This document shows, one piece after another, positions 7,112-15,754 of a stretch of DNA of 64,000 bases. This DNA is from Streptomyces sp. KL109B (GTDB lineage: Bacteria; Actinomycetota; Actinomycetes; Streptomycetales; Streptomycetaceae). The stretch's first letter is position 1. Each line of letters opens with the position of its first letter. The stretch covers positions 1-64,000 of the forward strand of contig NZ_JASERL010000001.1 in NCBI RefSeq assembly GCF_030766935.1, read 5' to 3'. Both the position numbers and the translations under genes were made by a program. The notes under the pieces are model-generated. The model was not told the origin of the DNA. It ran no database searches and was given only the letters and a program-made list of their open reading frames with translations.

Positions 7112-8794
7112 TCAGGACAGGGGGAGTTCGGCGTCCGGCCAGCGGGTGCGGCCCTGTTCCCTGGACCGGAGCAGGGCCAGGGTCACCAGGCCCCGGTCCG
7201 CTCCGGTGGACAGCAGCTCCGGTAGCTGGGGAAGCGGAGCGACCGCCGCGACGTCGTCCAGGACGAGCGTCATTGGTGGGTCGAGCCGGCCGGCAGGTGA
7301 CCTTTCGGCCACGCGGCGGCCGTGCTCGACCACGCTCGAGGCGAGGGCCGTGAGGAGCGGCATCGCGCCGGGGCTCCCCTTGGGGTCCTCGATGGGTTCA
7401 CCCACCACATAGAGCGTGCCCCCTTCGTTCACGAAGGAATCCAGAGTGAGTGCATCTGTTCGGTTCGGCGTACAGGCCTCACGGATGTGTACCGAGAAGA
7501 GGGAGGACAGCGCGCGGGCCGTCAATTCCTGCGCCATGTCGCGGCGTTCGGGGTGCGAGGTGAGCGCCGCCTCGAGTTCGCCCGCGGTGCCGGCGGTGGC
7601 CTTCGGGTTCGTACGGAGGATGCGTACGGCGTCCTGGACCTGGGTGCCCTGCGACCAGCGGTGGACGTGGCGGAACGGTTTGCCGTCTACGGCCGCGGCG
7701 TGCAGGTAGCTGCGGAGGAGGGTTTCGGCGGTTTCGGCGAGGGCCGAGTCCAGTTTGGCGATGGGCCTTATGGGGGCGAGGAGGGCGGTGGCGCGGGACG
7801 CGGCGGTTTGCTTGTCGGCGCAGCCGGTTGCCGGGTTCCAGTGCATGCGGGCGGGGGTGTCGCAGAGGTGGGTGGGGTCGTAGAGGAGGACGGGGCCGAG
7901 TTTGGAGCGGGCGTCCTTTGTTTCGGCCCATACGTCGGGGGACGACGTGATGACGAGGGCGGGGCCTTCGGCGTCCTGGATGGCTTGGACGGCGAGGGGG
8001 TGGCGGTCGGCCGGGGGGCCGAGGTGTACGGGGCCCCGGGGGGCGGGGACGGGGGCTGTTGCGGGCGACGTGGTTGCGGCCTCGGGGCTCTGCCCCGGGC
8101 CCCGCGCCTCAATCGCCGGCGGGGCTTGAAATGGCGGGGCTTCCGCCGCGAGCGGTGCGGGTGGCGTGGTTGCGGCCTCGGGGCTCTGCCCCGGACCCCG
8201 CGCCTCAATCGCCGGCGAGGCTTGAAATGCGGGGCTCTGCCCCGGGCCCCGCGCCTCAATCGCCGGCGGGGCTTGAAATGGTGGGGCTTCCGCTTGATTG
8301 GTCGCCATTGGGGTGGGCAGATCAAGCCCCTGCGGCGATTGAGCAGCCCGTGAAGACGGCTCCGGCTTCCCGGACTCGCGGCGGCGGGCGCGGAGCGCGC
8401 GCCAGCGGGCGAACGTTCCGGCCACGAACACCGCGAGGACCACCAGCACCATCAGCTGGCCGATGAGGAGGCCCCAGAAGAGGCCGTAGCCGGAGAGTTC
8501 GTCGGCCGGGGTGGCCGGCCAGGCGCCCGGGATGTCGTGGGGGCGGGTGATCAGCGACCGCAGCGCCAGCGGCGTGTTCGCGAAGGTGACGGCCGTCGGC
8601 CACGCGCCCTTCGCGAAGAGGCCGGCGAGCCCCGTCGCCGTCCACACCAGGATCGTCATGCCGAGCAGAAACGCGAGGACCCCGACGAGCAGCCCGTCGG
8701 GCACGCCGCCCCTCCGGTCGTCGTCCCGATAGCCCCGATTGCCCCTGTAACCCCGGTCCACTCGGCGCCCCCGCTCGTCCCGCATTCCAGTCAT
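7112..8794 (-). CDS. VirD4/TraD-like protein of a type IV secretion-like system
   Basis: 560-aa membrane protein, last gene of the secretion-like operon. Two TM segments (about residues 32-55 and 103-128) precede a long linker and a C-terminal ATPase-like domain. The Walker B-like strand is clear (MTLVLDDVAAVAP), followed by ALLRSREQGRTRW as in coupling proteins. Where Walker A should be, the sequence reads GPALVITSSPDVW with no GxxxxGK[ST], so nucleotide binding may be lost. The linker (about residues 149-238) consists of family A repeat copies translated in frame, three as QAPPAIEARGPGQSP and one in the other orientation. The start ATG at 8794 lies in a 14-bp tandem duplication. The role is inferred from the neighbours. 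Confidence 0.8.
   Translation of the reverse strand: MTGMRDERGRRVDRGYRGNRGYRDDDRRGGVPDGLLVGVLAFLLGMTILVWTATGLAGLFAKGAWPTAVTFANTPLALRSLITRPHDIPGAWPATPADELSGYGLFWGLLIGQLMVLVVLAVFVAGTFARWRALRARRRESGKPEPSSRAAQSPQGLDLPTPMATNQAEAPPFQAPPAIEARGPGQSPAFQASPAIEARGPGQSPEAATTPPAPLAAEAPPFQAPPAIEARGPGQSPEAATTSPATAPVPAPRGPVHLGPPADRHPLAVQAIQDAEGPALVITSSPDVWAETKDARSKLGPVLLYDPTHLCDTPARMHWNPATGCADKQTAASRATALLAPIRPIAKLDSALAETAETLLRSYLHAAAVDGKPFRHVHRWSQGTQVQDAVRILRTNPKATAGTAGELEAALTSHPERRDMAQELTARALSSLFSVHIREACTPNRTDALTLDSFVNEGGTLYVVGEPIEDPKGSPGAMPLLTALASSVVEHGRRVAERSPAGRLDPPMTLVLDDVAAVAPLPQLPELLSTGADRGLVTLALLRSREQGRTRWPDAELPLS
8082..8347 (+). repeat. Four family A repeat copies inside the VirD4-like gene
   Basis: Copies at 8082-8131, 8179-8228 and 8230-8278, each starting CGGGGCTCTGCCCCGG and ending GGGGCTTGAA, plus an opposite-oriented partial copy at 8320-8347. 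All are open in the gene's frame and encode its proline-rich linker. Confidence 0.92.
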
Positions 8795-8828
8795 GCCACC
8801 GTTCTCATGCCACCGTTCACGCCACCGT
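8789..8828 (-). repeat. Tandem duplication of a stop/start junction
   Basis: Read on the minus strand: ACGGTGGCGTGA, ACGGTGGCATGAGA, ACGGTGGCATGACT. The first unit holds the VirB4 stop and the third the VirD4-like start (ATGA). Each unit recreates Val-Ala-stop plus an ATG, suggesting that a formerly overlapping stop-start pair was pulled apart by duplication. Confidence 0.85.
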
Positions 8829-10238
8829 GGACTCGGAGCCGCCCAACCGCTGCTCCACGAACGCGGCCGCCCGCTCCTCGGCCTCGACCTCCGCCGCGTG
8901 CAACGCGTCGTCCATGAACTGCTCGGAGTCGGGCGAGGACGATTCCGTCATCGCGCGGTCCGTGAAGACCAAGGGGCGTTCGGTCTCGGTGACCAGGTGT
9001 TTGACCACCTGGACGTTGCCGTTGACGTCCCAGACGGCGATGCCGGGGGAGAGGGTGGGGATGATCTCGACGGCCCAGCGGGGGAGGCCGAGGACCCGGC
9101 CGGTCGCTCGTGCTTCGTCCGCCTTCTGGGCGTAGATGGTTCTCGTGGAGGCCATCTTCAGGATTGCCGCCGCTTCCTTCGCCGCCGCGCCGTCGACCAC
9201 GTCCGACAGGTGGTGGACGACCGCCACGAAGGACAGGCCGAGCCGTCGACCGAACTTCAGCAGGCGCTGGAAGAGTTGGGCCACGAACGGGCTGTTGATG
9301 ATGTGCCAGGCCTCCTCGACCAGGAAGATGCGCTTCTTCCGGTCGGGGCGGATCCAGGTGTGTTCCAGCCACACGCCGACGATCGCCATCAGGATCGGCA
9401 TCGCGATCGAGTTCCGGTCGATGTGGGACAGGTCGAAGACGATCAGCGGCGCGTCGAGGTCGATGCCGACCGTCGTCGGGCCGTCGAACATGCCGCGCAG
9501 GTCGCCGTCGACGAGCCGGTCGATGACGAGGGCGACGTCGAGGCCCCAGGCGCGTACGTCCTCAAGTGCCACGTTCATCGCTTCCGCCGACTCCGGTTCG
9601 GGGTGGCGGAGTTGCTCGACGATGTCGGTGAGGACCGGCTGGCGCTCGACGATCGTCTCGTTCACGTACGCGTGCGCGACCTTCAGGGCGAAGCCCGAGC
9701 GCTCGTCGAGCCCGTGGCCAAGCGCGACCTCGATGATCGTGCGGAGCAGGGCGAGCTGGCCCGTCGAGGTGATCGCCGGGTCGAGAGGGTTGAGGCGGAT
9801 GCCCATGTCGAGGGCGGCCGTCGGGTCGAGCCGGATGGGAGTTATGCCCAGCTCTTCCGCGATGAGGTTCCACTCGCCGACGCCGTCCTCGCCCTGCGCG
9901 TCGAGGACGACGACCTGTCGGTCCTTGAAGCGCAACTGCCGCAGGACGTAGGTCTTCTCGAGCGCCGACTTGCCGTTTCCCGACTCGCCGAGGACCAGCC
10001 AGTGGGGGGCCGGGAGCTGCTGTCCGTAGAGCTGGAAGGGGTCGTAGATGTAGCCCTTGCCGGAGTACACCTCGCGGCCGATGATCACGCCGGAGTCGCC
10101 GAGGCCGGGGGCCGCGGTCGGCAGATAGACGGCTTGGGCCTGGCCCGTCGACGTACGCACGGGCAGGCGGGTGGTCTCCACCTTCCCGAAGAGGAAGGAG
10201 GTGAAGGCGTCCGTGAGGAGCGACAGCGGATCCCGCAT
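8817..10238 (-). CDS. VirB4-like ATPase (C-terminal ATPase half)
   Basis: 473-aa cytoplasmic ATPase that would energise assembly or substrate transfer in the secretion-like apparatus. Walker A is intact (LGESGNGKSA, near residue 83) and Walker B is RIFLVEEAW; a VVHHLSD motif and an Asn/Gln-rich sensor region follow, as in VirB4/TraE/TrbE proteins. It lacks the N-terminal VirB4 domain, which is instead in the preceding gene, so VirB4 is split here. The start lies 16 bp after that gene's stop. The last codons (Thr-Val-Ala-stop) form the first unit of a tandem repeat. Confidence 0.88.
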   Translation of the reverse strand: MRDPLSLLTDAFTSFLFGKVETTRLPVRTSTGQAQAVYLPTAAPGLGDSGVIIGREVYSGKGYIYDPFQLYGQQLPAPHWLVLGESGNGKSALEKTYVLRQLRFKDRQVVVLDAQGEDGVGEWNLIAEELGITPIRLDPTAALDMGIRLNPLDPAITSTGQLALLRTIIEVALGHGLDERSGFALKVAHAYVNETIVERQPVLTDIVEQLRHPEPESAEAMNVALEDVRAWGLDVALVIDRLVDGDLRGMFDGPTTVGIDLDAPLIVFDLSHIDRNSIAMPILMAIVGVWLEHTWIRPDRKKRIFLVEEAWHIINSPFVAQLFQRLLKFGRRLGLSFVAVVHHLSDVVDGAAAKEAAAILKMASTRTIYAQKADEARATGRVLGLPRWAVEIIPTLSPGIAVWDVNGNVQVVKHLVTETERPLVFTDRAMTESSSPDSEQFMDDALHAAEVEAEERAAAFVEQRLGGSESTVA

Positions 10239-10254
10239 CAGCGTTCTTTCCCCT

Positions 10255-11814
10255 TTACCGTCGGATGCCGGTGGCGAACGGCAGGGTGTTCACGAACGCG
10301 CGGTGGTGCTCGCGGTCGCACCACTCCAGCTTGAGATACGACTTTCCGGCCGAGGCGCGGATGGTGCGCTTGTCGCGGGCGAGCGCGTCCGGATTGCGGG
10401 AGGAGACCGTGATGTAGCCGACCAGATTGACTCCCGCCGCCCCGCTCGCCAGGTCTTCGCCGCGCTGGTCGAGGCGGCCGTGGGCGGCGATGTCGCGGGG
10501 GTCGATGGTCCGGTTCATCTTCGCCTGGCGGCTGGCCTCCGCCTCGTCGTTGGTCTTCTCCGTCAGCATCCGCTCGATGGCGATCTCGGTCGGTTCGAGG
10601 TCCATCGTCACGGCGACCGTACGGATCACATCCGGGGTGTGGACGAGGAGCGGTGCCAGGAAGTTGACGCCCACCGGCGTCATCGGCCACTCCTTCACCC
10701 ACGCCGTGGCGTGGCACCAGGGCGCGCGGGTCGCCGACTCGCGGGTCTTGGCCTGGAGGTACGTCGGCTCCATGGCGTCGAGCTCGGCCGGCCAGGCGTT
10801 CCGCTTCGACATCGCCTGGATGTGGTCGATGGGGTGGTCCGGGTCGTACATGGAGTGGATGAGGGACGCGAGGCGGCCCTGGCCGAGCGGCTGGCGCACC
10901 CGGATGTCGGCCTCCTGCAACCGCGAGCAGATGTCGGTCAGTTCGCGCGCCATGACGACGGCGAGCCCGGCGTCCCGGTCGATCTTCTTGCCGCCCTTGG
11001 GGCGGGTGGCGCGGGCCATCGCGTTGGCCTCCGCGGCCAGGTCGCGCGTGTAGTGCATGCAGGCCACGAGGTACGCGCGGTGCTGCTCGCTGCTCGTCGA
11101 CACCATCGACTGCAACTGGTCGTACGACTTCTGCAGCCAGCCCAGCGAACGGTCGTCGCCGCGTACGGCGACGTCCTTGGCGTGCGCGTCGGGGTCGGCG
11201 GGGAGGGTGCGGGCGAGCATCTGAAGCCGCGTCACGAAGCCGTCCCCGTTGGCGACGTGCTTGAGCAGCGTCCCGAACCGGTCGACCAGCGCCTCCTGGT
11301 CCTCCGAGTCGCGCAGCCCGACACCCGGGCCCTCGATCTCGATCGCGGCGGTGACCGTGCGCCGGTCCGCGTGCAGCAGCACGGCGATCTCGTCCGGGCC
11401 GAACGGCGCCGCCAGCCACGTCAGCCGGCCGATGCCGGGCGGCGGGCCGATCTCGACCTCGCGCCCGTCGAGGCGGGTGCCGGCCTCCATGGTGTGCGAG
11501 CGGTAGGCGGTGCCGCGCTTCAGGGACCGCTTGTAACTGCGGTTGATTTCGAACCACTTGTAGAACGTGCGGTTCTTGTACGGGACGTAGACCGCGGCCA
11601 GCGCGATCATCGGGAAGCCCGTGAGCAGCACGATCCGCATCGAGAGGACGGGGACGAGCAGTCCGCACATCATGCCGAGGAACGCGCCCGCGACGATCAC
11701 GGCGATCTCGCCGGATTCCCGGTTCTTGCCGACGATCGCGTTCGGCCGCGCGCGGCCGATCAGATATGTACGGCGGGGCGTGACCGGAGGGGACACGTGG
11801 GACTGGGTCGTCAA
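10255..11814 (-). CDS. SCO6880-like membrane protein (VirB3 plus VirB4 N-terminal-like)
   Basis: 519 aa. Two close TM segments near residues 37-80 resemble PrgI/VirB3 inner-membrane subunits. A ~430-residue soluble region without any P-loop follows and matches, in length and position, the N-terminal domain of VirB4. From memory this architecture is annotated as the SCO6880 family in streptomycetes. With the next gene it would rebuild a full VirB3-VirB4 unit. The ATG at 11814 overlaps the upstream stop (ATGA), so translation is coupled. The fold assignment is an inference from gene order and topology rather than from motifs. Confidence 0.75.
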   Translation of the reverse strand: MTTQSHVSPPVTPRRTYLIGRARPNAIVGKNRESGEIAVIVAGAFLGMMCGLLVPVLSMRIVLLTGFPMIALAAVYVPYKNRTFYKWFEINRSYKRSLKRGTAYRSHTMEAGTRLDGREVEIGPPPGIGRLTWLAAPFGPDEIAVLLHADRRTVTAAIEIEGPGVGLRDSEDQEALVDRFGTLLKHVANGDGFVTRLQMLARTLPADPDAHAKDVAVRGDDRSLGWLQKSYDQLQSMVSTSSEQHRAYLVACMHYTRDLAAEANAMARATRPKGGKKIDRDAGLAVVMARELTDICSRLQEADIRVRQPLGQGRLASLIHSMYDPDHPIDHIQAMSKRNAWPAELDAMEPTYLQAKTRESATRAPWCHATAWVKEWPMTPVGVNFLAPLLVHTPDVIRTVAVTMDLEPTEIAIERMLTEKTNDEAEASRQAKMNRTIDPRDIAAHGRLDQRGEDLASGAAGVNLVGYITVSSRNPDALARDKRTIRASAGKSYLKLEWCDREHHRAFVNTLPFATGIRR

Positions 11815-13175
11815 CGCCCTGCACCTCCTTGCCAGTTGCCGTTCTTGCCGGTGTTACCGCTGTTGCCGCCCCCACTGCTCCCGCGGTTTCCGCTCGCGTG
11901 CGGGGACTTCGAGGGGCTCGTACGGGGCGGGGGTGCGGCGGAGGGGACAGTTCCGCCGCCTCCCCCTGCCGCGCCCTGCCGCGTGCCGTGCGCGGCCACA
12001 CCGCCGGACGCGGGGTTCGCGGGGCGGGCCGGGGAAGCGCCGCCGCCGTTGTTGCCGGAACCCCCGCTGTCCTGGCGGGCGCTGTGGGTCTTGATGCCCT
12101 GCGAGACGAGCGCGGCGGGCGAGCTGATCACCGCGGCGGCCTTGCCCTCGGCCCCCTGCATCAGTCGGTTCTTCCGTACGTTGGCCATCTCGTCGCCGAA
12201 GCCGGGCACGAAGCGGTAGATCATGCCGCTCGCGAAGATGGCGAGCAGCACGATCGCGAGGCCCGAGACCACGGCCGCGAGCGAGTCAGGCCCCTCGTCG
12301 CTGCTGGACAGCGCACCCGCGAGCCCCAGCACGATCACGATGACCGGCTTCACGAGGATGACCGCGACCATGATCCCGACCCAGCGGCGGACATGGCCCC
12401 ACAGGTTCTTGTCGACGAGCCCGGAGTACACGACGACCCCGAGCAGCGCGCCCACGTACAGCAGCACGGCGCGCAGATACAGCTCCAGGTACAGCACGCC
12501 GGCCGCGACGATCGACACCAGCGAGACGACGATCAGCATGATGGGACCGCCGCCGATCCCCTCACCCTTCTTCAGCGCCTCGGAGAACGTCCCGAAGAAC
12601 GCGTCGGTCTGGTTCCCGGTGGCTTTCGCCAGTACGTCGCTGACTCCGTCCGCCGCGGAGACCACGGTGTAGAGGATCAGCGGGGTGAACGCCGACGCGA
12701 GCACGGTCAGCCACAGGAACCCCACGGCTTCCGTGACCGCCGTCATCAGCGGTACGCCGCGCACGGCCCGCTTGGCCACGGCGAGCAGCCACAGCAGCAG
12801 CGTGAGGATGGTCGACGCGGCGAACACCACGGCGTACTGCTGCAGGAACTTGGGGTTGGTGAAGTCGACGTTCGCCGTCTTCTGCACGGCTTCGCTGAGC
12901 TGGTCCACCGTCCATGACGCCGCCTCGGCGCAGCCCTTGGCGAGGCTGGAGAGGGGGTCGAGGGGGTTGGACACGTCCGACGTGCCGCCGCCGCCACCTC
13001 CGCCGGTGGAGTCCGCGTTGCTGTTGCCGCGCTCGCAGAGCCGCTTGGCGGGCCCCACGATGAGGTTGCAGTTCTCCTCGGGGTCGGCCACCGCGCGGGC
13101 CGACAACAGGACGACCGCGGACTGTACGGCGACGAAGGTGCCTGTGAGTTTGAGGGCGAGGCGGCTACCGGGCAT
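11811..13175 (-). CDS. VirB6/TrbL-like polytopic membrane protein
   Basis: 454 aa. A cleavable signal peptide seems likely (residues 1-30, ending SARAVA-DP). A Gly-rich linker follows, then about seven or eight TM segments spread over residues 115-350, and a long low-complexity Gly/Ser/Pro tail. This topology is that of TrbL/VirB6 channel subunits. The start ATG at 13175 overlaps the upstream stop (TAG at 13165-13167) by 11 bp. Two extracytoplasmic Cys residues (NCNLI and RLCER) flank a conserved-looking loop. It probably forms the membrane channel of the system. Confidence 0.75.
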   Translation of the reverse strand: MPGSRLALKLTGTFVAVQSAVVLLSARAVADPEENCNLIVGPAKRLCERGNSNADSTGGGGGGGTSDVSNPLDPLSSLAKGCAEAASWTVDQLSEAVQKTANVDFTNPKFLQQYAVVFAASTILTLLLWLLAVAKRAVRGVPLMTAVTEAVGFLWLTVLASAFTPLILYTVVSAADGVSDVLAKATGNQTDAFFGTFSEALKKGEGIGGGPIMLIVVSLVSIVAAGVLYLELYLRAVLLYVGALLGVVVYSGLVDKNLWGHVRRWVGIMVAVILVKPVIVIVLGLAGALSSSDEGPDSLAAVVSGLAIVLLAIFASGMIYRFVPGFGDEMANVRKNRLMQGAEGKAAAVISSPAALVSQGIKTHSARQDSGGSGNNGGGASPARPANPASGGVAAHGTRQGAAGGGGGTVPSAAPPPRTSPSKSPHASGNRGSSGGGNSGNTGKNGNWQGGAGR

Positions 13176-13971
13176 AGGTGAAGCCTCCGAACTCCTTGAC
13201 GGCCTTGGTGATTTCGTCGGCCGTGGAGACCTTGTTGTCACCGTTGACCGGCGTCGGGCCGTCCTTCTGGGAGAAGGAGTCGACCTTCCAGTCACCGTCC
13301 ACCCAGCGCAGCTTGAGCGTCATGGTGAACCAGTCGTTGGTCACCGGGTTCGTGGAGCCCTCTCCGGCCATGCCGAAAGCGCCGGTGCACCAGACTTCGG
13401 CGGTCACGCCGCTGTCGGAGTAGCCGGACGTCTTGGTGCCCACCGGGGCGGTCCGGGACACGTAGGTCTGGCCGCGCGGCGCGTCGCCGTTCTCGTCGAG
13501 GCCGATCTTGTCCAGGAAGTCCTTCGAGTACGCCTGGTCAAGCTGGTCCTCAAGGGGGCCGACCCTGTCGGCGACGAAGACCCGCTTGACGATGCCGGGA
13601 CGCTCGTCCCGCTTGAGGATGTCGGCCGACACCAGCTGCACCGCATAATTCGCGGCAGCGGACTGCGCCCCCTGCTCATCGTGCGCGAACCCCGAAGCCA
13701 CCGGCTTCGTCCCGGTCGGCGCCGTAGGTGATGCCGCCGCCTTCGCCCCGGAGGACCCGCTCCCGCCGGAGGCGCCCTCGTCGCGGTTGGCGAACGCGAT
13801 CGCCGCGATGAGGAGCACGATCACGCCGACCACGGTCACCAGCGACCGGGACGGCGAACGTCCCGGTCTGCGGGCACCTCCGTACACGTCGGAGGAACCC
13901 TCCGGGAGCCGCGTCCGGGTCTGCCCGGCGCCACCGTAGAGGTCGTCGTCCTCTCGACCGTCCGGACTCAT
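13165..13971 (-). CDS. VirB8/TcpC-like single-pass conjugation-type protein
   Basis: 268 aa: a short cytoplasmic N-terminus with Tyr-Gly-Gly-Ala repeats (DDLYGGAGQ, SDVYGGARR), one TM (about residues 43-61), a Gly/Ser/Ala linker and an extracytoplasmic domain of about 180 residues. The latter ends in a pattern (WFTMTLKLRWVDGDWKVDSF) like the NTF2-fold repeats of VirB8 and TcpC. I chose the ATG at 13971: it has GAGGGGG 8 nt upstream, while the GTG at 13980 sits too close to that site. It lies 117 bp after the small pilin-like gene. The assignment rests on topology and neighbours. Confidence 0.7.
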   Translation of the reverse strand: MSPDGREDDDLYGGAGQTRTRLPEGSSDVYGGARRPGRSPSRSLVTVVGVIVLLIAAIAFANRDEGASGGSGSSGAKAAASPTAPTGTKPVASGFAHDEQGAQSAAANYAVQLVSADILKRDERPGIVKRVFVADRVGPLEDQLDQAYSKDFLDKIGLDENGDAPRGQTYVSRTAPVGTKTSGYSDSGVTAEVWCTGAFGMAGEGSTNPVTNDWFTMTLKLRWVDGDWKVDSFSQKDGPTPVNGDNKVSTADEITKAVKEFGGFTYAR

Positions 13972-14088
13972 TGCGCGCACGCCCCCTCAACCTTTCGCCG
14001 ATCAACCGCATACGACGGTAGCCGGGCTGGTTTCCGCGCGGGCGCGGTGTGGTGACTCGACATCAGGGAGCGCAACCTCAGCCGGGCG

Positions 14089-14397
14089 CTAGACGGCCAT
14101 GCCGTACACGATGGTGAAGAGCGTGCCCAGTGAGCCGATGATGAAGACCCCGGTGAGGCCCGCGATGATCAGGCCCTTGCCCTGTTCGGCGCTGAAGGTG
14201 TCGCGCAGGGCGGTCGCCCCGATCCGTTGCTTCGCGGCGCCCCAGATCGCGATGCCGAGGCAGAGCAGAATGGCCACGGCCATCACTACCTCGATCATCA
14301 CGCGTGCCTCGTTGCCCAAGGTCCCGAACGGGCCCCAGTCCGGGGCGATCCCGCCGATGATGGTCGTGATGTCGCCCTTTTCGGCTGCCAGCAGCAT
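14089..14397 (-). CDS. Small two-TM protein, VirB2/TrbC-like
   Basis: 102 aa with two strongly hydrophobic segments (about residues 33-52 and 77-98) joined by a basic loop with KQRIG. Size and topology match VirB2/TrbC pilin-like or Gram-positive T4SS small membrane subunits. No signal peptide is obvious. It is the first gene of the minus-strand operon; the divergent hydrolase gene starts 346 bp away. The function is inferred from position only. Confidence 0.65.
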   Translation of the reverse strand: MLLAAEKGDITTIIGGIAPDWGPFGTLGNEARVMIEVVMAVAILLCLGIAIWGAAKQRIGATALRDTFSAEQGKGLIIAGLTGVFIIGSLGTLFTIVYGMAV

Positions 14398-14743
14398 GTG
14401 TAACTCACCGCCCCATGTGGGTAGTTCTGTCGCCCCTGACGCAGCGCAGAGGTCAGACCCATTCTTGCCCAGATTGGCTCTCGTGCCTGCACACTTGGCG
14501 CCATTCGTTGGCCGAGTTCCTACGGTCCCATGCGTGGGGAGCCGCCGGCAGGGGCGGTTCCATCAAGCGCGGGAACGTATCGTCACTCTGTGTATCATGC
14601 CTGGTCACGCCGGGCAATGAAGGCTGGTCGCGGATAGTTCGGCGCAGTCGCCGACGGGGGTGCGGGGCCGCCCGTAAACTGAGCGCTCGTGTGTCCGGCC
14701 GTCTGCCCGGCCCGGACTCCCCCGTGGCGAAGGGCGGTTGACG
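14398..14743. other. Divergent promoter region of the secretion-like locus
   Basis: 346 bp without a credible gene. It must carry promoters for the minus-strand secretion operon and for the plus-strand hydrolase. I see no strong operator palindrome and no repeat element here. Confidence 0.6.
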
Positions 14744-15754
14744 GTGCGTAAGGCGTGGATGCTCGCGGGTTCGGCCGTCGCCGGGGGGACCGGGTTCGTG
14801 GCGTTGCTCGTCTTTGGGACATATATGGCGGCGGGGAGCCTGAGCAGTGGGGTCGGGCAGGGGGCCGTGGGGCTCGCGAAGGGCGCGGTGCCCGCCGCGT
14901 ACCAGTCGCTCGTGCAGAAGTGGGGCAATCTGTGTCCCGCGATCAACCCGGCGCTGCTGGCCGCGCAGCTCTATCAGGAGAGCGGGTTCAATCCGAAGGC
15001 GTCGTCGCCGGCGAAGGCGTACGGGATCGCGCAGTTCATCGAGGGCACCTGGGCGGCGCACGGGGTGGACGGCGACAAGGACGGGGACCGGGACATCTGG
15101 GACCCCAACGACGCGATCCCGTCGGCGGCTTCGTACGACTGCAAGCTCGCCTCGTACGTGAAGGACGCGCCCGGCGACAAGACGAAGAACATGCTCGCCG
15201 CCTACAACGCGGGCTCGTACGCCGTCATCAAGTACGGGGGCGTGCCGCCGTACCGCGAGACGCAGAACTACGTGAAGGTCATCACGACCCTGGAGAAGTC
15301 CTTCGCCAGGCCGGTGGGGCGGGTGCAGCCCTCGCAGCAGGCGGCGGCCGCGATCACGTACGCGCAGAAGAAGCTCGGCACTCCTTATCTGTGGGGCGGC
15401 AACGGCACGGCGGACCAAGATGGCCGATTTGATTGCTCGGGGCTTACCAAGGCGGCGTACGAGACGGTGGGGGTCGAGCTGCCGCGGGTGGCCAACGATC
15501 AGTACAACGCCGGGCCGCATCCGAAGCGGGACGAGTTGCTGCCGGGGGACCTGGTGTTCTTCTCGGACGACCTGCAGAACAGTCGGGCCATCCGTCACGT
15601 GGGCATTTACGTGGGCGGCGGCTACATGATCGACGCGCCGCGGCCCGGGGCGGTGATCCGTTTCGACCCGATCGACACTCCCGACTACTTCGGCGCGACG
15701 CGGGTCACGGAGGACGGCGCGAAGGCGCTGCCGACCGCCTCGCCGGAGGTCTGA
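14744..15754 (+). CDS. Bifunctional lytic transglycosylase / NlpC-P60 endopeptidase
   Basis: 336-aa exported cell-wall hydrolase. An N-terminal anchor (about residues 5-30) is followed by an SLT domain with catalytic Glu in YQESGF and the AYGIAQF motif, then an NlpC/P60 domain with catalytic Cys in FDCSGLTK and His in IRHVGIYVG. It would cleave glycan strands and stem peptides. The same two-domain layout (VirB1-like) accompanies Gram-positive conjugation systems such as those of Tn916 and pCW3. Start: GTG at 14744 with GAAGGG 9 nt upstream; a TTG at 14738 is in frame but too close. Divergent from the secretion-like operon, it likely opens peptidoglycan for that machine. Confidence 0.92.
   Translation: MRKAWMLAGSAVAGGTGFVALLVFGTYMAAGSLSSGVGQGAVGLAKGAVPAAYQSLVQKWGNLCPAINPALLAAQLYQESGFNPKASSPAKAYGIAQFIEGTWAAHGVDGDKDGDRDIWDPNDAIPSAASYDCKLASYVKDAPGDKTKNMLAAYNAGSYAVIKYGGVPPYRETQNYVKVITTLEKSFARPVGRVQPSQQAAAAITYAQKKLGTPYLWGGNGTADQDGRFDCSGLTKAAYETVGVELPRVANDQYNAGPHPKRDELLPGDLVFFSDDLQNSRAIRHVGIYVGGGYMIDAPRPGAVIRFDPIDTPDYFGATRVTEDGAKALPTASPEV

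Noticed and set aside
8082..8278. CRISPR-like array
   Set aside because: The three repeats are ~50 bp, spaced unevenly (0-48 bp), lie in frame inside a gene and match dispersed elements elsewhere. No cas genes are present.
7112..15754. Integrative conjugative element
   Set aside because: No integrase, relaxase, att repeats or tRNA target is visible, and the flanks look like ordinary chromosomal genes.
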